Shown: piece after piece, positions 16,627 to 26,780 of the stretch
Layout: the number at the start of each line of letters is the position of its first letter
Position numbering within the stretch: position 1 is the stretch's first letter
DNA from: an uncultured Pirellulaceae bacterium
GTDB lineage: Bacteria > Planctomycetota > Planctomycetia > Pirellulales > Pirellulaceae
NCBI GenBank assembly: GCA_937929805.1
Contig: CALFUT010000057.1
Location: 1-44,519, forward strand
Direction of reading: 5' to 3'
DNA length: 44,519 nucleotides
The notes under the pieces: generated by a model
Database searches by the model: none
What the model was told of the DNA's origin: nothing
The model's input: only the letters and a program-made list of their open reading frames with translations
Translations under genes and position numbers: made by a program

Positions 16627-19600
16627 CTACGCCGCGATTTTCTGGGGTTCCTCGCCCTCCGAGTGATCTTCTGGGATCAGCGGAACGCCCATCCATCCCA
16701 GTACCGTGCCGTAAATGTTGTAGAAAACGGGCACCAAGATCAGGATCAGCAGCGTTCCCACCAGCAAGCCGTAGATTAGACTGACCGCCATCGGGATCAG
16801 AACTTGAGCCTGCATGGATCGCTCGTTCAGCATCGGCAGCAAACCCGCTACTGTGGTCAACGAAGTCAACAAGATCGGCCGGAAACGTCGCTTGCCCGCG
16901 CTGGTGAGTGCCTCCAAGAACGGAGTTCCCGCCCGGACGCGGTGGTTGATGAAGTCCACCAGCACGATCGAGTCATTCACGATCACTCCGGTTAATGCAA
17001 CCATCCCAAAGAAACTGAACAGGCTGATCTCCAACCCCATCAGCGCGTGGCCAACAATGGCCCCCATCCAGCCGAAAGGAATGACGGACATGATGATTAG
17101 CGGCTGTAGGTACGATCGAAACTCGAGCGTTAGCAGGATGAACATGCACAGCAACGCGACCGCAAATCCAGAAAACAGGCTGCTCATGGATTCCGCGTTG
17201 TCAGCTTGTTCGCCTTGCCAGTCGACCGACAAATTCGCGCCGTATTCGTCTTTGTAGCGTTTGATCAGATCAGGAATAAAGTCCTTTTGCATTTCTGCGA
17301 AGATCAACGACGCGCTGGCTTCCTCCTTTTTCACGTCTGCCGTAACGCTGATCGAACGTCGTGAGTTCAATCGATTGATCTGAGCCAGTTGGCGTTTGAA
17401 ATCGGTCGTCGCCACGTCTGAGATCGGACGCTCATTCATCATGCTGTCGCGAATGCGAATGTTTTCGAAACTTGCCATGTCTTTGCGGTCCTGCCGAGGA
17501 TACCGGACCATGATTTTGACTTCGTGACGGCCTCGCTGGACCCGCATCACTTCGTCGCCAAAGTAGACCGAACGAATGGTTTCGGCAAGCGTCGATTCTT
17601 GCAGACCAAGTGCCTTGCCTTGCTCATTGAGATTCAGGTGTAGCTCCCATTTTCCCTGCCTCGAATCATCCTCGATGTCAACGACGCCCGCTTTGGTTGC
17701 AAGATACTGTTTGCATTCCTCGACCGCCGGTTCAAGGTATTCGGTACTGTCATCCGAAGCCAAAAGTTTGAATTCGATCGCAGCTCCACCGGGCCCCATC
17801 GATCGAGCGTCAAACTTGAGCGCCTCGGCTCCCGGAATCTTGTCGATCGCTTCACGCCAGCGATCTAGGAAGTTTCGGACGGTGACCGTCCGTTGACTCG
17901 GAGGGATCATGTGGACTTTAACACTGCACACGTGGCTGCCTCGCGTGATTCCCGTCGGCCCACGCATCGCGTCGCCCGTTTGGCCGACTTCTTCGTGAAT
18001 CACATCGATGATCCGCTCGCCCGTTTCTTCCTCGATCTCATTTCCAATGTCGATTGCCGCTTTACGCAAATTGACTGCTGATTCACGTGCGAAGGCTGCC
18101 GAAGTCCCGTCAGGAAACGCGACCGTGGCGATTGCTTCGCGACCGTCCATTTTCGGAAAGAGCCCGACTTTTACCCAGCCCGCCAGAAAGCCTCCTGCGA
18201 CCAACGCGGCGCTAGTGAATAGCGTGGCCAACACGATTGGTTTATTGACTAGGCAAAAACTTAGCAACGGTTGATAAAGGCGATCGATAACAAAGTTCAG
18301 ACCAATGGCTGCCTTGCCATTGATCCACTCGAACACCCACAGAAGTGGTTTGAAGATGTACAGCACGGTTCCGCAAACTCGTAAGAACAAATTGTCTTCA
18401 TGAGCTAAGTGCGATGGCAGGATCAGCATGCTTTCAAACAACGAGATTACCAGCATCGCGATCACGGCCACGGGCATCACCGCGATGAATTTTCCCATGA
18501 CGCCAGATACATACATCAGTGGCATGAACGCAATGACGGTCGTTGTTACCGATGCGGTCACACTTGGCAACACTTCCACGGTCCCGGCAACCGCCGCGTT
18601 GAAGGGAGTCATCCCTTCCTGCCGTTTCATGAAAATGTTTTCGCCGACCACGATCGCATCGTCTACCACGATTCCCAACGCCATCAGGAACGCAAACATG
18701 GATAGCATGTTCAGTGTTTGGCCGGTAACCAGCAGGATGAAGCCGGCACCCAAGACGCAGATCGGGATCCCCATCGCCACCCAAAACGCGAGTCTTAGCT
18801 CAAGGAAAATCGCCAACACGACAAAGACAAGAATCAAACCTTGAGTGCCGTTTCGACTTAGCAAATCGATTCGATCCACCACGTCGATAGAAACGTCTCC
18901 CCAAAGCTGGATCGAATAACCGGGAGGCAACTGTTTAGAGGCAACGTATTCCTTAACCGTGTCGACGATCGTGAACAGGTCCTCGTCGTTCGTTTTCGAA
19001 ACTTCGATGACCAAGCCCGGTTTCCCGTCGATCAGGTTCACTGAAGTCGTTTCTTCAAAGCCGTCGACGACGTTCGCGATGTCACCGACGGTGACCACGT
19101 CGCCATTGGGTTTGGCGACCACAGGAAGTTTCGCGATCTCGGAACCTGTTTCACGCTTGTTGTTTCCACGCAGTAGCAGTTCTTGGCTGACGGTTTCCAT
19201 CTTGCCGCCGGGCACGTTCACGTTTTGGTTGCGGACAATGTTGGCAAACGCGGTTAGGTTCAGTCCGTACTCTCGCAACTTGTCTTCGGAAACCTCGACG
19301 CTGATTTCGTACGGTTGCTCGTTTGCAATTTCGGCAGACGAGATCGCTTTTCCTTGAGGTTGATACATCCAAGCGAACGCGGCACGGACTGGGTCTGCTG
19401 GCGGAGTTGGCCTTAGATCCAATAGTTCAGATCGAATTTCCTCGGTCAGGTCCCGAAGCGCTAAGTCGGCTTGAAGAGCTGGCATATCGGAACTGCGAGG
19501 CGGCCCGGTAATTCCCAACGTGATTGCTGGCCCGCGAAAAACGATCTGCTTCACTTCGGGATCTTCTGCCCGAGGCGGCAATTGATTGGCGATCTGATCG

Positions 19601-19941
19601 ATCTCAGACCGAACGTCGTTCATCACTCGCTGCACATCTTTGACGTTGCTGTTCAGCTCCAATACCACCGAGCCATTGTTTTCACCCGCGATGGAAGTGA
19701 TTTTTTTGATGCCTTCGACGCCATTGACCGCCGATTCGATCTTTTGGCAGATGCCCTCTTCGACCTCGTCTGGAGTCGCCCCCGGAAAAGGAACTGAAAC
19801 CAGCACGATCTCCAACGCGAAATTCGGAAACACCTCTCGGCGCATCACCACCATGCTGATCGTCCCCACGACCAACGCGGCGACCAAAAACGTGTTCATT
19901 GCGGGCGAGTTGGAGATTGCCCATTTGACGATCGACTTCAT
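16627..19941 (-). CDS. RND efflux permease (AcrB/HAE1-like)
   Basis: The 1104-residue protein is an inner-membrane proton-driven efflux pump of the RND superfamily. One N-terminal helix precedes the first periplasmic loop with FPGATPDEVEEGI. The TM2-TM6 block carries the essential aspartate pair in GIVVDDAIVVGENI. A second large loop is followed by the mirrored TM block (MVALTGVIVNDSIVLVDFI). Length is slightly above the usual 1020-1050. The periplasmic loop has an insertion around residues 150-200 (LRPTPPADPVRAAF…). It overlaps the adaptor gene by ATGA. The absence of an outer-membrane channel gene here suggests a shared TolC. The substrate is unknown. Confidence 0.92.
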   Translation of the reverse strand: MKSIVKWAISNSPAMNTFLVAALVVGTISMVVMRREVFPNFALEIVLVSVPFPGATPDEVEEGICQKIESAVNGVEGIKKITSIAGENNGSVVLELNSNVKDVQRVMNDVRSEIDQIANQLPPRAEDPEVKQIVFRGPAITLGITGPPRSSDMPALQADLALRDLTEEIRSELLDLRPTPPADPVRAAFAWMYQPQGKAISSAEIANEQPYEISVEVSEDKLREYGLNLTAFANIVRNQNVNVPGGKMETVSQELLLRGNNKRETGSEIAKLPVVAKPNGDVVTVGDIANVVDGFEETTSVNLIDGKPGLVIEVSKTNDEDLFTIVDTVKEYVASKQLPPGYSIQLWGDVSIDVVDRIDLLSRNGTQGLILVFVVLAIFLELRLAFWVAMGIPICVLGAGFILLVTGQTLNMLSMFAFLMALGIVVDDAIVVGENIFMKRQEGMTPFNAAVAGTVEVLPSVTASVTTTVIAFMPLMYVSGVMGKFIAVMPVAVIAMLVISLFESMLILPSHLAHEDNLFLRVCGTVLYIFKPLLWVFEWINGKAAIGLNFVIDRLYQPLLSFCLVNKPIVLATLFTSAALVAGGFLAGWVKVGLFPKMDGREAIATVAFPDGTSAAFARESAVNLRKAAIDIGNEIEEETGERIIDVIHEEVGQTGDAMRGPTGITRGSHVCSVKVHMIPPSQRTVTVRNFLDRWREAIDKIPGAEALKFDARSMGPGGAAIEFKLLASDDSTEYLEPAVEECKQYLATKAGVVDIEDDSRQGKWELHLNLNEQGKALGLQESTLAETIRSVYFGDEVMRVQRGRHEVKIMVRYPRQDRKDMASFENIRIRDSMMNERPISDVATTDFKRQLAQINRLNSRRSISVTADVKKEEASASLIFAEMQKDFIPDLIKRYKDEYGANLSVDWQGEQADNAESMSSLFSGFAVALLCMFILLTLEFRSYLQPLIIMSVIPFGWMGAIVGHALMGLEISLFSFFGMVALTGVIVNDSIVLVDFINHRVRAGTPFLEALTSAGKRRFRPILLTSLTTVAGLLPMLNERSMQAQVLIPMAVSLIYGLLVGTLLILILVPVFYNIYGTVLGWMGVPLIPEDHSEGEEPQKIAA

Positions 19942-21482
19942 CGGACATCCTCCAAGGCAGAACTGCCGGAGCCTGACGCCGACTCGATGGGGCCGTTGTT
20001 CGTGTTATCGTTTTTCGTCGCGCGGCCAGAGCTCGCGATTTCAACTTCGCTATCGTCAGACGGTTGGGACAGCGGCGAAACAACAACTTGATCGCCTGTT
20101 TTTGGCCCGTGTTCAGTGCGAGCGATAATCGCCAGCCTCGCGTTGCTAAAGCCTTGGCCGGAGTCGCCTAATGGTCCGGTGGCAACGTAATCAACCACCT
20201 TGATCGGCTTTCGCTTCAGTCGATTGTCAACGACGGTCCAGATATGATGGTTTGGTTGCACAGCCTGTTCCGGGATCGAAAGGTAAGGGCTTTCACCGTC
20301 GCCCATCGAGATCTGAAACTCAAGGCGGCAACGGACGAACATGCCACGGACTAACGCGAACTGACCCGCGTCCGTGTCCACGATCGGTTTCTTCACGGCG
20401 ATCCGGCACGGGATGGTCTTGGTCACACTGTCGACTCCGATCCCATCAAAACGCTCTAGCACCCCGTCCCAAATGACACCCGGGTTCGCTGGGTCTTCGA
20501 TCGTAACGGGCGTTTTGGGAAGCCGGTAAACGGCGTTCAGGTCACCTTCTGCGATGTTCGTGCCTTCAGACGAGTCGCTACCCTGACCGGCCAAGGCCGC
20601 CGCATTCTTCCGGATTTGATTCAGTTCGGCCAGCGTTAGATTGCAAAGCACTTCTGATTGCCGAGTGTCCTCGAAAGTGAGCAGTTGCGTCCCACGAGCG
20701 ACGAAGTCCCCTTCTTGAACCATTTCGTTGACGATGACACCGTCCTCTGGAGCCACAACGGTAGCTCGGCGGAGGTTCATTTCTGCTTTTTCAAACTGTC
20801 GCTTCGACACATCCAATGCCGATTCCAGCCTCGTTGCAGCTGCCTTGAGAGCCGTCAAGTTATTTCGCCGCAAGGTCAGCGCGGATTCGGCTGCGATGAC
20901 GGCGCGTCGTGAGCGATCAACCTCGCTTCGCGAAAGTGCATCCTTGAGACGTTCGTTGCGGCGGTACTCTGACTGTTGGAGTTTCAAATCCGCTTTCGCC
21001 AATTCGATGTTCTTTTCTTCTCCAGCGATTTGCAATGCGTTTTCTTCAATCCGTCGCTTTGCTTGTTCGACATTTGCTGACTGTGTTTTAATCTCCAGAC
21101 CGTATTCCTCCGGGTCGATCTCAAGCAGCAGTTCGCCCTTGCGGACAAACTGACCTGCCTCGCACGCCGGCGTTTTTCGAGTGATTCGCCCTGCGACTTC
21201 CGCTGCCACACGAATTTCGCGATAGGGAACGACGATGCCCGTTACCTCCATATCCAACTGGCCGGCGTAGCTTGCGACTTCACGGGTTTCCACTTGCGGC
21301 ACCAACGACGTTGACGGTCGAGTGACGGGCGGTTTTTGAAACGATTTCAACACGATGAAACCGATGATTCCGGCAGCGACGATCACAAACGAGATCAAAT
21401 ACTTGACCGCTTCTTGTGTCACTGCGCGAGATCGACGGGAATGAGCTGGATTCTTGTTCATGACTTCAGTGGAAACGTTCAT
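19938..21482 (-). CDS. RND efflux periplasmic adaptor
   Basis: The 514-residue membrane-fusion protein links the RND permease to an outer-membrane channel. One N-terminal anchor helix (YLISFVIVAAGIIGFIVL) is followed by the lipoyl half GRITRKTPACEAGQFVRKG. A long alpha hairpin comes next (about 130-250, ANVEQAKRRIEENALQ…), then the second lipoyl half (VVAPEDGVIVNEMVQEGDFV) and beta-barrel and proximal domains. The start is set at ATG 21482, which overlaps the tetR stop by four bases (ATGA). A longer reading to 21566 would run back inside tetR and is rejected. The gene also overlaps the permease by ATGA, so all three are coupled. Confidence 0.9.
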   Translation of the reverse strand: MNVSTEVMNKNPAHSRRSRAVTQEAVKYLISFVIVAAGIIGFIVLKSFQKPPVTRPSTSLVPQVETREVASYAGQLDMEVTGIVVPYREIRVAAEVAGRITRKTPACEAGQFVRKGELLLEIDPEEYGLEIKTQSANVEQAKRRIEENALQIAGEEKNIELAKADLKLQQSEYRRNERLKDALSRSEVDRSRRAVIAAESALTLRRNNLTALKAAATRLESALDVSKRQFEKAEMNLRRATVVAPEDGVIVNEMVQEGDFVARGTQLLTFEDTRQSEVLCNLTLAELNQIRKNAAALAGQGSDSSEGTNIAEGDLNAVYRLPKTPVTIEDPANPGVIWDGVLERFDGIGVDSVTKTIPCRIAVKKPIVDTDAGQFALVRGMFVRCRLEFQISMGDGESPYLSIPEQAVQPNHHIWTVVDNRLKRKPIKVVDYVATGPLGDSGQGFSNARLAIIARTEHGPKTGDQVVVSPLSQPSDDSEVEIASSGRATKNDNTNNGPIESASGSGSSALEDVR

Positions 21483-22144
21483 CGAGTGACTTGATCGGCA
21501 ATCGATCGCTGGTTGTGAGTAATTGAGTCGCGGATGCCATGCAGTCCGCCAATGGAAAATCGCCAAATGTGTTCAGCGAGATCCTGAACCTCAAAATGAT
21601 TCTCGTATTCGTCCTCAGAGATCATTAGCGAAATCATTTCGCCCGAGACCCGGTAGTGCAAACACTGGCCGATGATGCTGAAACCGATTTGGTGCCGCTG
21701 GTGGTCGGGAAGTCGCTGTCCGACGACCTCGTCAACGATGCTCATTAGCTGATCGAGGAACGGGCGAAAGTAATTTTCGATCAGCGGAGGCGCAGCGTCA
21801 CTCGGATGCATGACCTCGCGAAGTAGAAGACGCACTTCCCACGGCTCAGTGCGCATCGCAACGATGCGTTGTAGAAGAAGCTCGATATAGCTTCTTAGTT
21901 TCTGGTCCGCTGGTTCATCGTTGGTCCAAACTGGAAGTGGCACCTGCTGCTCCCGCAGCTCGCGAGCCAGAAAAAGCGTCTGCGTGTACAGTCCCTTCTT
22001 GTCACCAAAGTGGTAGTTAATGCTCGCCACATTCACATCCGCTGCGGCGCATATCTCACGGACGGTCGCGGTTTCGAACCCCTTAGCCGCGAAAATCGGA
22101 CCGGCGGCCATGAGAATGCGTTCTTTGGCAGATTCGTTTTTCAT
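21479..22144 (-). CDS. TetR/AcrR family transcriptional regulator (CecR-like)
   Basis: The 221-residue regulator has an N-terminal TetR helix-turn-helix at about 8-55 (ERILMAAGPIFAAKGFETATVREIC … ASINYHFGDKKGLY). Its C-terminal ligand domain resembles the CecR/YbiH type. It heads the efflux operon and is translationally coupled to the adaptor, so it probably represses its own operon until a pump substrate binds. ATG 22144 is preferred; the in-frame TTG one codon earlier is not needed. A perfect palindrome at 22237-22252 in the promoter region is a candidate operator. Confidence 0.9.
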   Translation of the reverse strand: MKNESAKERILMAAGPIFAAKGFETATVREICAAADVNVASINYHFGDKKGLYTQTLFLARELREQQVPLPVWTNDEPADQKLRSYIELLLQRIVAMRTEPWEVRLLLREVMHPSDAAPPLIENYFRPFLDQLMSIVDEVVGQRLPDHQRHQIGFSIIGQCLHYRVSGEMISLMISEDEYENHFEVQDLAEHIWRFSIGGLHGIRDSITHNQRSIADQVTR

Positions 22145-22236
22145 CAACAGGCAAAAAGGAAGACAAGCAATCGAATTCAGATGCGGTTACTGGAAAACCG
22201 AGGCATCTGTCCGCAAGAGTACCGTAAACATGTGTA

Positions 22237-22252
22237 TTAAACAACTGTTTAA
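22237..22252. promoter_or_regulatory. candidate TetR operator
   Basis: TTAAACA-AC-TGTTTAA has perfect 7-base arms and lies 93 bases before the tetR start and 98 before tyrA. Size, symmetry and placement in the divergent intergenic region fit autoregulation by the TetR protein. No footprint evidence can be drawn from sequence. Confidence 0.5.
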
Positions 22253-22349
22253 ATTCGTTCAGTCGGACGTTTTGAAGGCGAAATCCTTTCAATTCTTCGA
22301 GGATTCCCGCTATCTCGGCAAAAACCGACCGGCAGGCTAAGATCATCAC

Positions 22350-23216
22350 ATGATCAATCAACTTACGATTTTCGGCGTCGGCTTAATTGGTGGCTCACTG
22401 GCTCTGGCGCTCAAAAAGGCCGGTTATTGCAGGAAAGTGGTCGGTTGCAGCCGCAATGAGGCACATTTGCAGAAAGCGGTCGAGCTGGGAGTCATCGACA
22501 AGTACTGCTTGGACGGAGGCGAAGCGGTTGAAGGAGCCGATGTGGTGCTGCTGTCAGTGCCGCTGGGAGCCATGAAGTCGATTCTCTCCATGATCGATGG
22601 TCATTTGTCCCCCGAGGCAATCGTGACCGATGCGGGAAGTTCGAAAGCGTCTGTCGTTGAGGCGGCCCGTGAAGTTTTTGGAACCGTTCCGTCTCGATTT
22701 GTGCCGGCTCATCCGATCGCGGGCCGAGAAAAAAGTGGCGTCACGGCGGCGGTTGAAGACCTTTACGTTGATCACAAAGTAATTCTCACGCCTCTCGATA
22801 ACACATCCAAGTCGGCAGTCGCTACGGTGACCGCCATGTGGGAAGCAGCAGGAGCCCAGATCAAAACCTTGGGCGTCGAGCAGCATGATCGCGTTTTGGC
22901 CGCAACGAGCCATTTGCCGCACGTGTTGGCCTACGCGTTGGTTGACTCGGTTTCGCGAACGGATTATGTCGAAGAAATTTTTCAGTTCGCGGCGGGAGGC
23001 TTTCGTGATTTCACGCGGATTGCGTCGAGCGATCCCACGATGTGGCGAGACATATGCATCGAAAACCGCGCGGCGATTCTCGAGAACCTTGATCACTTTC
23101 AGGCTGAACTTGCCAAGGTTCGCGAATTAGTTGAACGATCAGACTCTCAGCAAATTTTTAATCTGTTTGAGCACGCCAAATCTGTTCGTGATGACGCGAT
23201 CATGAAACGCAATTAA
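22350..23216 (+). CDS. tyrA: prephenate dehydrogenase
   Basis: The 288-residue enzyme oxidises prephenate to 4-hydroxyphenylpyruvate with NAD(P), in tyrosine synthesis. The N-terminal Rossmann fold begins ITIFGVGLIGGSLAL-like (LTIFGVGLIGGSLALAL). The HPIAGREKSG motif (about residues 117-126) carries catalytic-region residues, and the SHLPHVLAYAL helix lines the active site. It lacks a chorismate mutase domain and a C-terminal ACT domain. It is divergent from tetR, with the ATG 203 bases from the tetR start, and convergent with the glycosyltransferase gene. Confidence 0.93.
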   Translation: MINQLTIFGVGLIGGSLALALKKAGYCRKVVGCSRNEAHLQKAVELGVIDKYCLDGGEAVEGADVVLLSVPLGAMKSILSMIDGHLSPEAIVTDAGSSKASVVEAAREVFGTVPSRFVPAHPIAGREKSGVTAAVEDLYVDHKVILTPLDNTSKSAVATVTAMWEAAGAQIKTLGVEQHDRVLAATSHLPHVLAYALVDSVSRTDYVEEIFQFAAGGFRDFTRIASSDPTMWRDICIENRAAILENLDHFQAELAKVRELVERSDSQQIFNLFEHAKSVRDDAIMKRN

Positions 23217-23289
23217 GCTGATTTTCGAACTTGCTTTCGTCACTTGCTTATGGCCCAGCGTCGTTTCAGCGTCCAAAACGATCAGTGGA

Positions 23290-25200
23290 TCAACCGAGCG
23301 ATTCGTTCGTCGCCGGCGACTGCCTTGATCCAAAGATCCGCGTGCTTCCGAAGAAACTTTGGTATAGCAATAGAGCGAAGACCGGGAAAAACTCGATCCA
23401 CGGGACCACAAAATCGAAAAACAGTTGTCCTCGATATTCCGTTGGCCACACGACTTCGTCTGGAAAATGGTTCTGGAAATAAAACCGCAGGTAGTACATC
23501 AGCAGCATGCCGCTCAGTAGCAACCATGCGGCCGGTCGTTTGGAAAATACCACAAACGGCATCGCCCATAACCAATACCACGGATTCAAAGTTGGAGACA
23601 GCAACCAAAACCACGCCACGCTGGCGAAGAATAGACGCAGCATGTCGTCGGCCGACTTCGCACGCCACGCGAGAACGCAGAACGCGAACGTAAGGCCGAT
23701 GAAAATCAGTAAGGTAACAAATCGCGTGAATGCGAACGCGAATTCATTGGTGCCGTCCAATCCGTACCGTTCTACCATTGATGTGGCGAACTCAGCCCGC
23801 CAGTCCCCGCTGGTAAATAGAAACCATGGCTTCGTGCCATCGTTGGGTTGGTAGGGCCTTACGTTTTCAACGATGACCATGAAAATCAGATCGTTCATCT
23901 CCCAGTATCGCGAGAACATTTCGATTCCCGCTTTGGGACGCCGTAGAATCTTGACGTTTGGATTCATGGCGTCGTGGTGGTGCTGTTCCACCAGCGCATC
24001 GTCCGCCCTGTGGTCGACGTTGACCAGATCCAGTTTTTCCGCCAGCGAGGTCTTCTGAAGAATCGGCCATGAGCAGACTGCGGTCGCGGCGACGAAGACC
24101 AACACCGGCACCAAACCGATGAAGCCCTTTTTGCGAATCAAGCAAATGGCCCACACGGGCGCTAGAACCAGCGGATAAACTTTTGCTCCGACCGCCATCG
24201 CTAACACGACAGCTGACGCAATGGAAAGCATAAAGGTTTTAGGCGTGTCTGAGCTGCTTGAGTTGTCGCCGCGCGGCCAGATCGACGCAACCGCCAACCA
24301 AGCAAAAGCGACCGTCAGAAAAATGACGACCGAATCGAGGTGACCACTGTTCGCAATTTCCTTGATCGCCAGCGGGCACCACCAGTACCACAAGCTGATT
24401 CGATCCGACAATCCACATTGCCAAAGTAAGCCAATAACCAGAAAGCCCGTCAGCAAGTCAAATAGTACCAGCGTTGCCTTCATCGCGAAAACCCAAGTAC
24501 GCTCGCTGGCGTCCTCCGGCACAACGGCGGTTGCGACTCGGAACACTACTTGGCTGATGGGAGGGTAGGGCGACGTGTATTCGCCATAATGAATGGTGTC
24601 TAAGCAGGCCTCGAGCCCCGGTTGTCCTGCAAGCTGATGGGCAAGCCGGTCGAGCGTTTCCTTTTCTTCGCTTGAGCGGGCGAAAACTATTTGTTGGGCT
24701 GGCTTCTGTATCCGCGGATTTTTGACAGCGTCGACGGCTTGAACCAATTCCATCGGCGCGAATTCGAACGGGCTTACGTTTGCGTTGCCAACGGCTCCGT
24801 CAAGAATATAGCGGTAGAGGTCAATTTCCTGAATCGGAATCGAGAACACCATGATGGCGCGAAACAGAATCCCAAACCCAACGATCATCCACAATTGATG
24901 CGACGCCGAATTTTGTTTTCCAACCGATTCGTTTTTGGCTTCCGCTTGATCATCATTTCTAGACGGCCAAACTTCGCAACACGCCAGTAGATAAATCAGA
25001 AATGCAGCACCGAAAAGAAGCAGTGCCGTTAGCAATGGTCGCTCCGCCGGTTCGACGCTCAGTCGAAAGTCCTTGCTCAACCACGTAACGACTCCGTACA
25101 GCACCGTGGAAGCGAGGCCGAGCAGAAACAGTCGATTAGACGTGCTTTTCAGATTAAATCTATCTAACATCAAAGTGTCGTGAGCAGAGGTTAAATCCAT
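23290..25200 (-). CDS. GT-C type polytopic membrane glycosyltransferase
   Basis: The 636-residue protein has about 10-12 membrane helices. After helix 3 comes a loop with EIDLYRYILDGAVGNANVSPF, resembling the conserved D-YRY-DG-N-P-F loop of polyprenyl-phosphate-dependent GT-C mannosyltransferases. YTSPYPPISQVVF follows, and later NPWYWLWAMPFV, a common helix cap in this group. The likely role is transfer of a sugar from a lipid carrier on the outer face of the membrane. The sugar and acceptor are unknown. ATG 25200 gives a soluble 11-residue lead; M11 (25170) is an alternative start. It stands alone, convergent with tyrA. Confidence 0.7.
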   Translation of the reverse strand: MDLTSAHDTLMLDRFNLKSTSNRLFLLGLASTVLYGVVTWLSKDFRLSVEPAERPLLTALLLFGAAFLIYLLACCEVWPSRNDDQAEAKNESVGKQNSASHQLWMIVGFGILFRAIMVFSIPIQEIDLYRYILDGAVGNANVSPFEFAPMELVQAVDAVKNPRIQKPAQQIVFARSSEEKETLDRLAHQLAGQPGLEACLDTIHYGEYTSPYPPISQVVFRVATAVVPEDASERTWVFAMKATLVLFDLLTGFLVIGLLWQCGLSDRISLWYWWCPLAIKEIANSGHLDSVVIFLTVAFAWLAVASIWPRGDNSSSSDTPKTFMLSIASAVVLAMAVGAKVYPLVLAPVWAICLIRKKGFIGLVPVLVFVAATAVCSWPILQKTSLAEKLDLVNVDHRADDALVEQHHHDAMNPNVKILRRPKAGIEMFSRYWEMNDLIFMVIVENVRPYQPNDGTKPWFLFTSGDWRAEFATSMVERYGLDGTNEFAFAFTRFVTLLIFIGLTFAFCVLAWRAKSADDMLRLFFASVAWFWLLSPTLNPWYWLWAMPFVVFSKRPAAWLLLSGMLLMYYLRFYFQNHFPDEVVWPTEYRGQLFFDFVVPWIEFFPVFALLLYQSFFGSTRIFGSRQSPATNESLG

Positions 25201-25627
25201 TCGACCGAAAGCAGAGTGTTTTTCGAAATCACGAATCGTTGAGCATTGCTTCAGTTATGCCACCGCGCGTGAGGGCTTGTCGATTTTATCAGCCGCGTGG
25301 AGCAAATGGATCGACCAACAAAGCGGGGCGGACGGGGCCTTCCCCTCCCAAGCGTCCGTTTCACTCAGCGAAAGTAACGCTGTTCAACTAAATAAGACGG
25401 CGTTTGAACGCTCTCGTCAAGGTCGAAAGTGAATTCGGGAATCGGAATTACCGCCAGCACATGATGGAGTGAAGCAACGCACAGATCATCAAAGGTGTAA
25501 CTGCGTTACGCTCGATTCGATTCCTAAAGTGACAAGTCCAGAAGCCGGCAGTCAGGACAGTCGTTGTTCACCCATAAATGTTTGAATGTTTAGGAAATGA
25601 GCCACGCTGCTGACCGCATTGGATACC
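25201..25627. other. non-coding gap with truncated repeat
   Basis: No convincing gene is seen on either strand. The only recognised content is the half copy of the 181-bp element at 25291-25390. The remainder shows no hairpin with a U tract. Confidence 0.5.
25291..25390. repeat. truncated copy of the 181-bp MITE-like element
   Basis: About 100 bases match the right half of the copy at 7725-7905, including the GCGGGGCGGACGG-GCCTTCCCCTCCCAA block and TTTCACTCAGCGAAAGT-ACGCTGT. It ends CAACTA at 25390. The left half is missing, so this is a decayed remnant. Confidence 0.75.
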
Positions 25628-26296
25628 CTAAAAATCTGGCAAACCAGCTCGGTTAGTCACGGGCGCGTCATCATCTTCGTCGAAGAATTTATGCGGGCGA
25701 GGTTTGGGTAGTAATATTGCAACCAAGTTCCACACCATCACGATGCCGCATGCGATCATGCCTAGGTAGCTTCCCAGCACCGCGCCCTTTGCGATTTTCG
25801 TGTTGGGGGGATTGAATCCGCCTTGCACGATAACGCAGCGAGAGAAATCCATTAACCGGTATTCACGCGCTAAGTCAGAGTAGATGTCGGGCGGCAATTT
25901 TTGTTGCGTGTACCAAAGTTGACAGTCCAATTCTTTGGCAGCGAGACGCTCGTTCAGTTCGGCCTCATTTTTAACGTCGTCAAAATGGACAATCACTGCG
26001 TAGTAATTGTTTCCCAGCGTCGTCAAATCTGCGGGAAACAAAGGTAGGTAGGCTAAGTCCCAGCTTCCGTCTTGGTCACGATCGTAATGAACGATCCTTG
26101 CGCCAGGTTGATAATCCGCTAGCCGCAGATGGAAGTTGTCACGAGGCCATTCCTTTAACAATTGCCGACAAGAAACGGTGGTGGCCTGACTGACTTCACT
26201 GTTTGATTCATCCAGCGAACCGGTCGCGAACCGATGCACAAACGCGCACAGAATTCCGAGGCCAAGGCTTAGCAGGATGGCAAACTTACGGTCCAT
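25628..26296 (-). CDS. two-TM membrane protein, unknown function
   Basis: The 222-residue protein is not recognised. One N-terminal helix (FAILLSLGLGILCAFVHRF) and one near the C-terminus (LGSYLGMIACGIVMVWNLVAILL) enclose a domain of about 140 residues. A short acidic tail (FFDEDDDAP) follows. The topology suggests a periplasmic middle domain. That domain includes DRDQDGSWDLAYLPLFP, a segment reminiscent of an EF-hand or dockerin-like loop (D-R-D-Q-D-G), which might bind calcium. It is not clearly part of an operon. Confidence 0.55.
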   Translation of the reverse strand: MDRKFAILLSLGLGILCAFVHRFATGSLDESNSEVSQATTVSCRQLLKEWPRDNFHLRLADYQPGARIVHYDRDQDGSWDLAYLPLFPADLTTLGNNYYAVIVHFDDVKNEAELNERLAAKELDCQLWYTQQKLPPDIYSDLAREYRLMDFSRCVIVQGGFNPPNTKIAKGAVLGSYLGMIACGIVMVWNLVAILLPKPRPHKFFDEDDDAPVTNRAGLPDF

Positions 26297-26780
26297 TGTC
26301 GCAGGAACTTTTTACGGTGGTTGAATGGAAATCGGTGGACGAATCGAAATTGGTGCTGATGGTCCGCAATCCAGTCGCGCAACAAAAGAAAGCGAAAGAC
26401 TTTTTAGTCCGTTGCTCAATCGCCACGCCACAGCATGCATCGATATCAGGTAACTTTCACTAGAAGGGGAAATGTTCCGCTTCAGTTTTGGTTCAGCAAT
26501 CAAGATTGCCCCGTAAAACGTAGGTCTCGGTTAAAGAAAATCCAACAAAAACCGGTTTCAAACTTGAATCGAGCCTGCGGCAATCGGTGACCGCAAGCAA
26601 ACGAGCAATTTTCAATGCTAACGCGATGATCTTGAGCTGTGCTGGGATCGAATATGACAGTTAAAGCGATCGTGTCAGCGGGGAAATGTTGGAAACGAGC
26701 GATGCAGGGCAACCCGAACGACGCGCAAAAAATGCTCGCCCGTCAATTTTGAGTCTGATCACCAAAGCGTTGGTTCGTCT
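26297..26780. other. non-coding gap
   Basis: About 480 bases separate two leftward genes. No coding frame with plausible protein character, tRNA or convincing terminator is seen. The left part probably holds the 3' end region of the Exb-linked operon and the right part the promoter of the small membrane protein gene. Confidence 0.4.

Noticed and set aside
21483-21566. N-terminal extension of the RND adaptor
   Set aside because: It would lie wholly within tetR and adds no domain. ATG 21482 gives the usual anchor helix and a four-base overlap with tetR.
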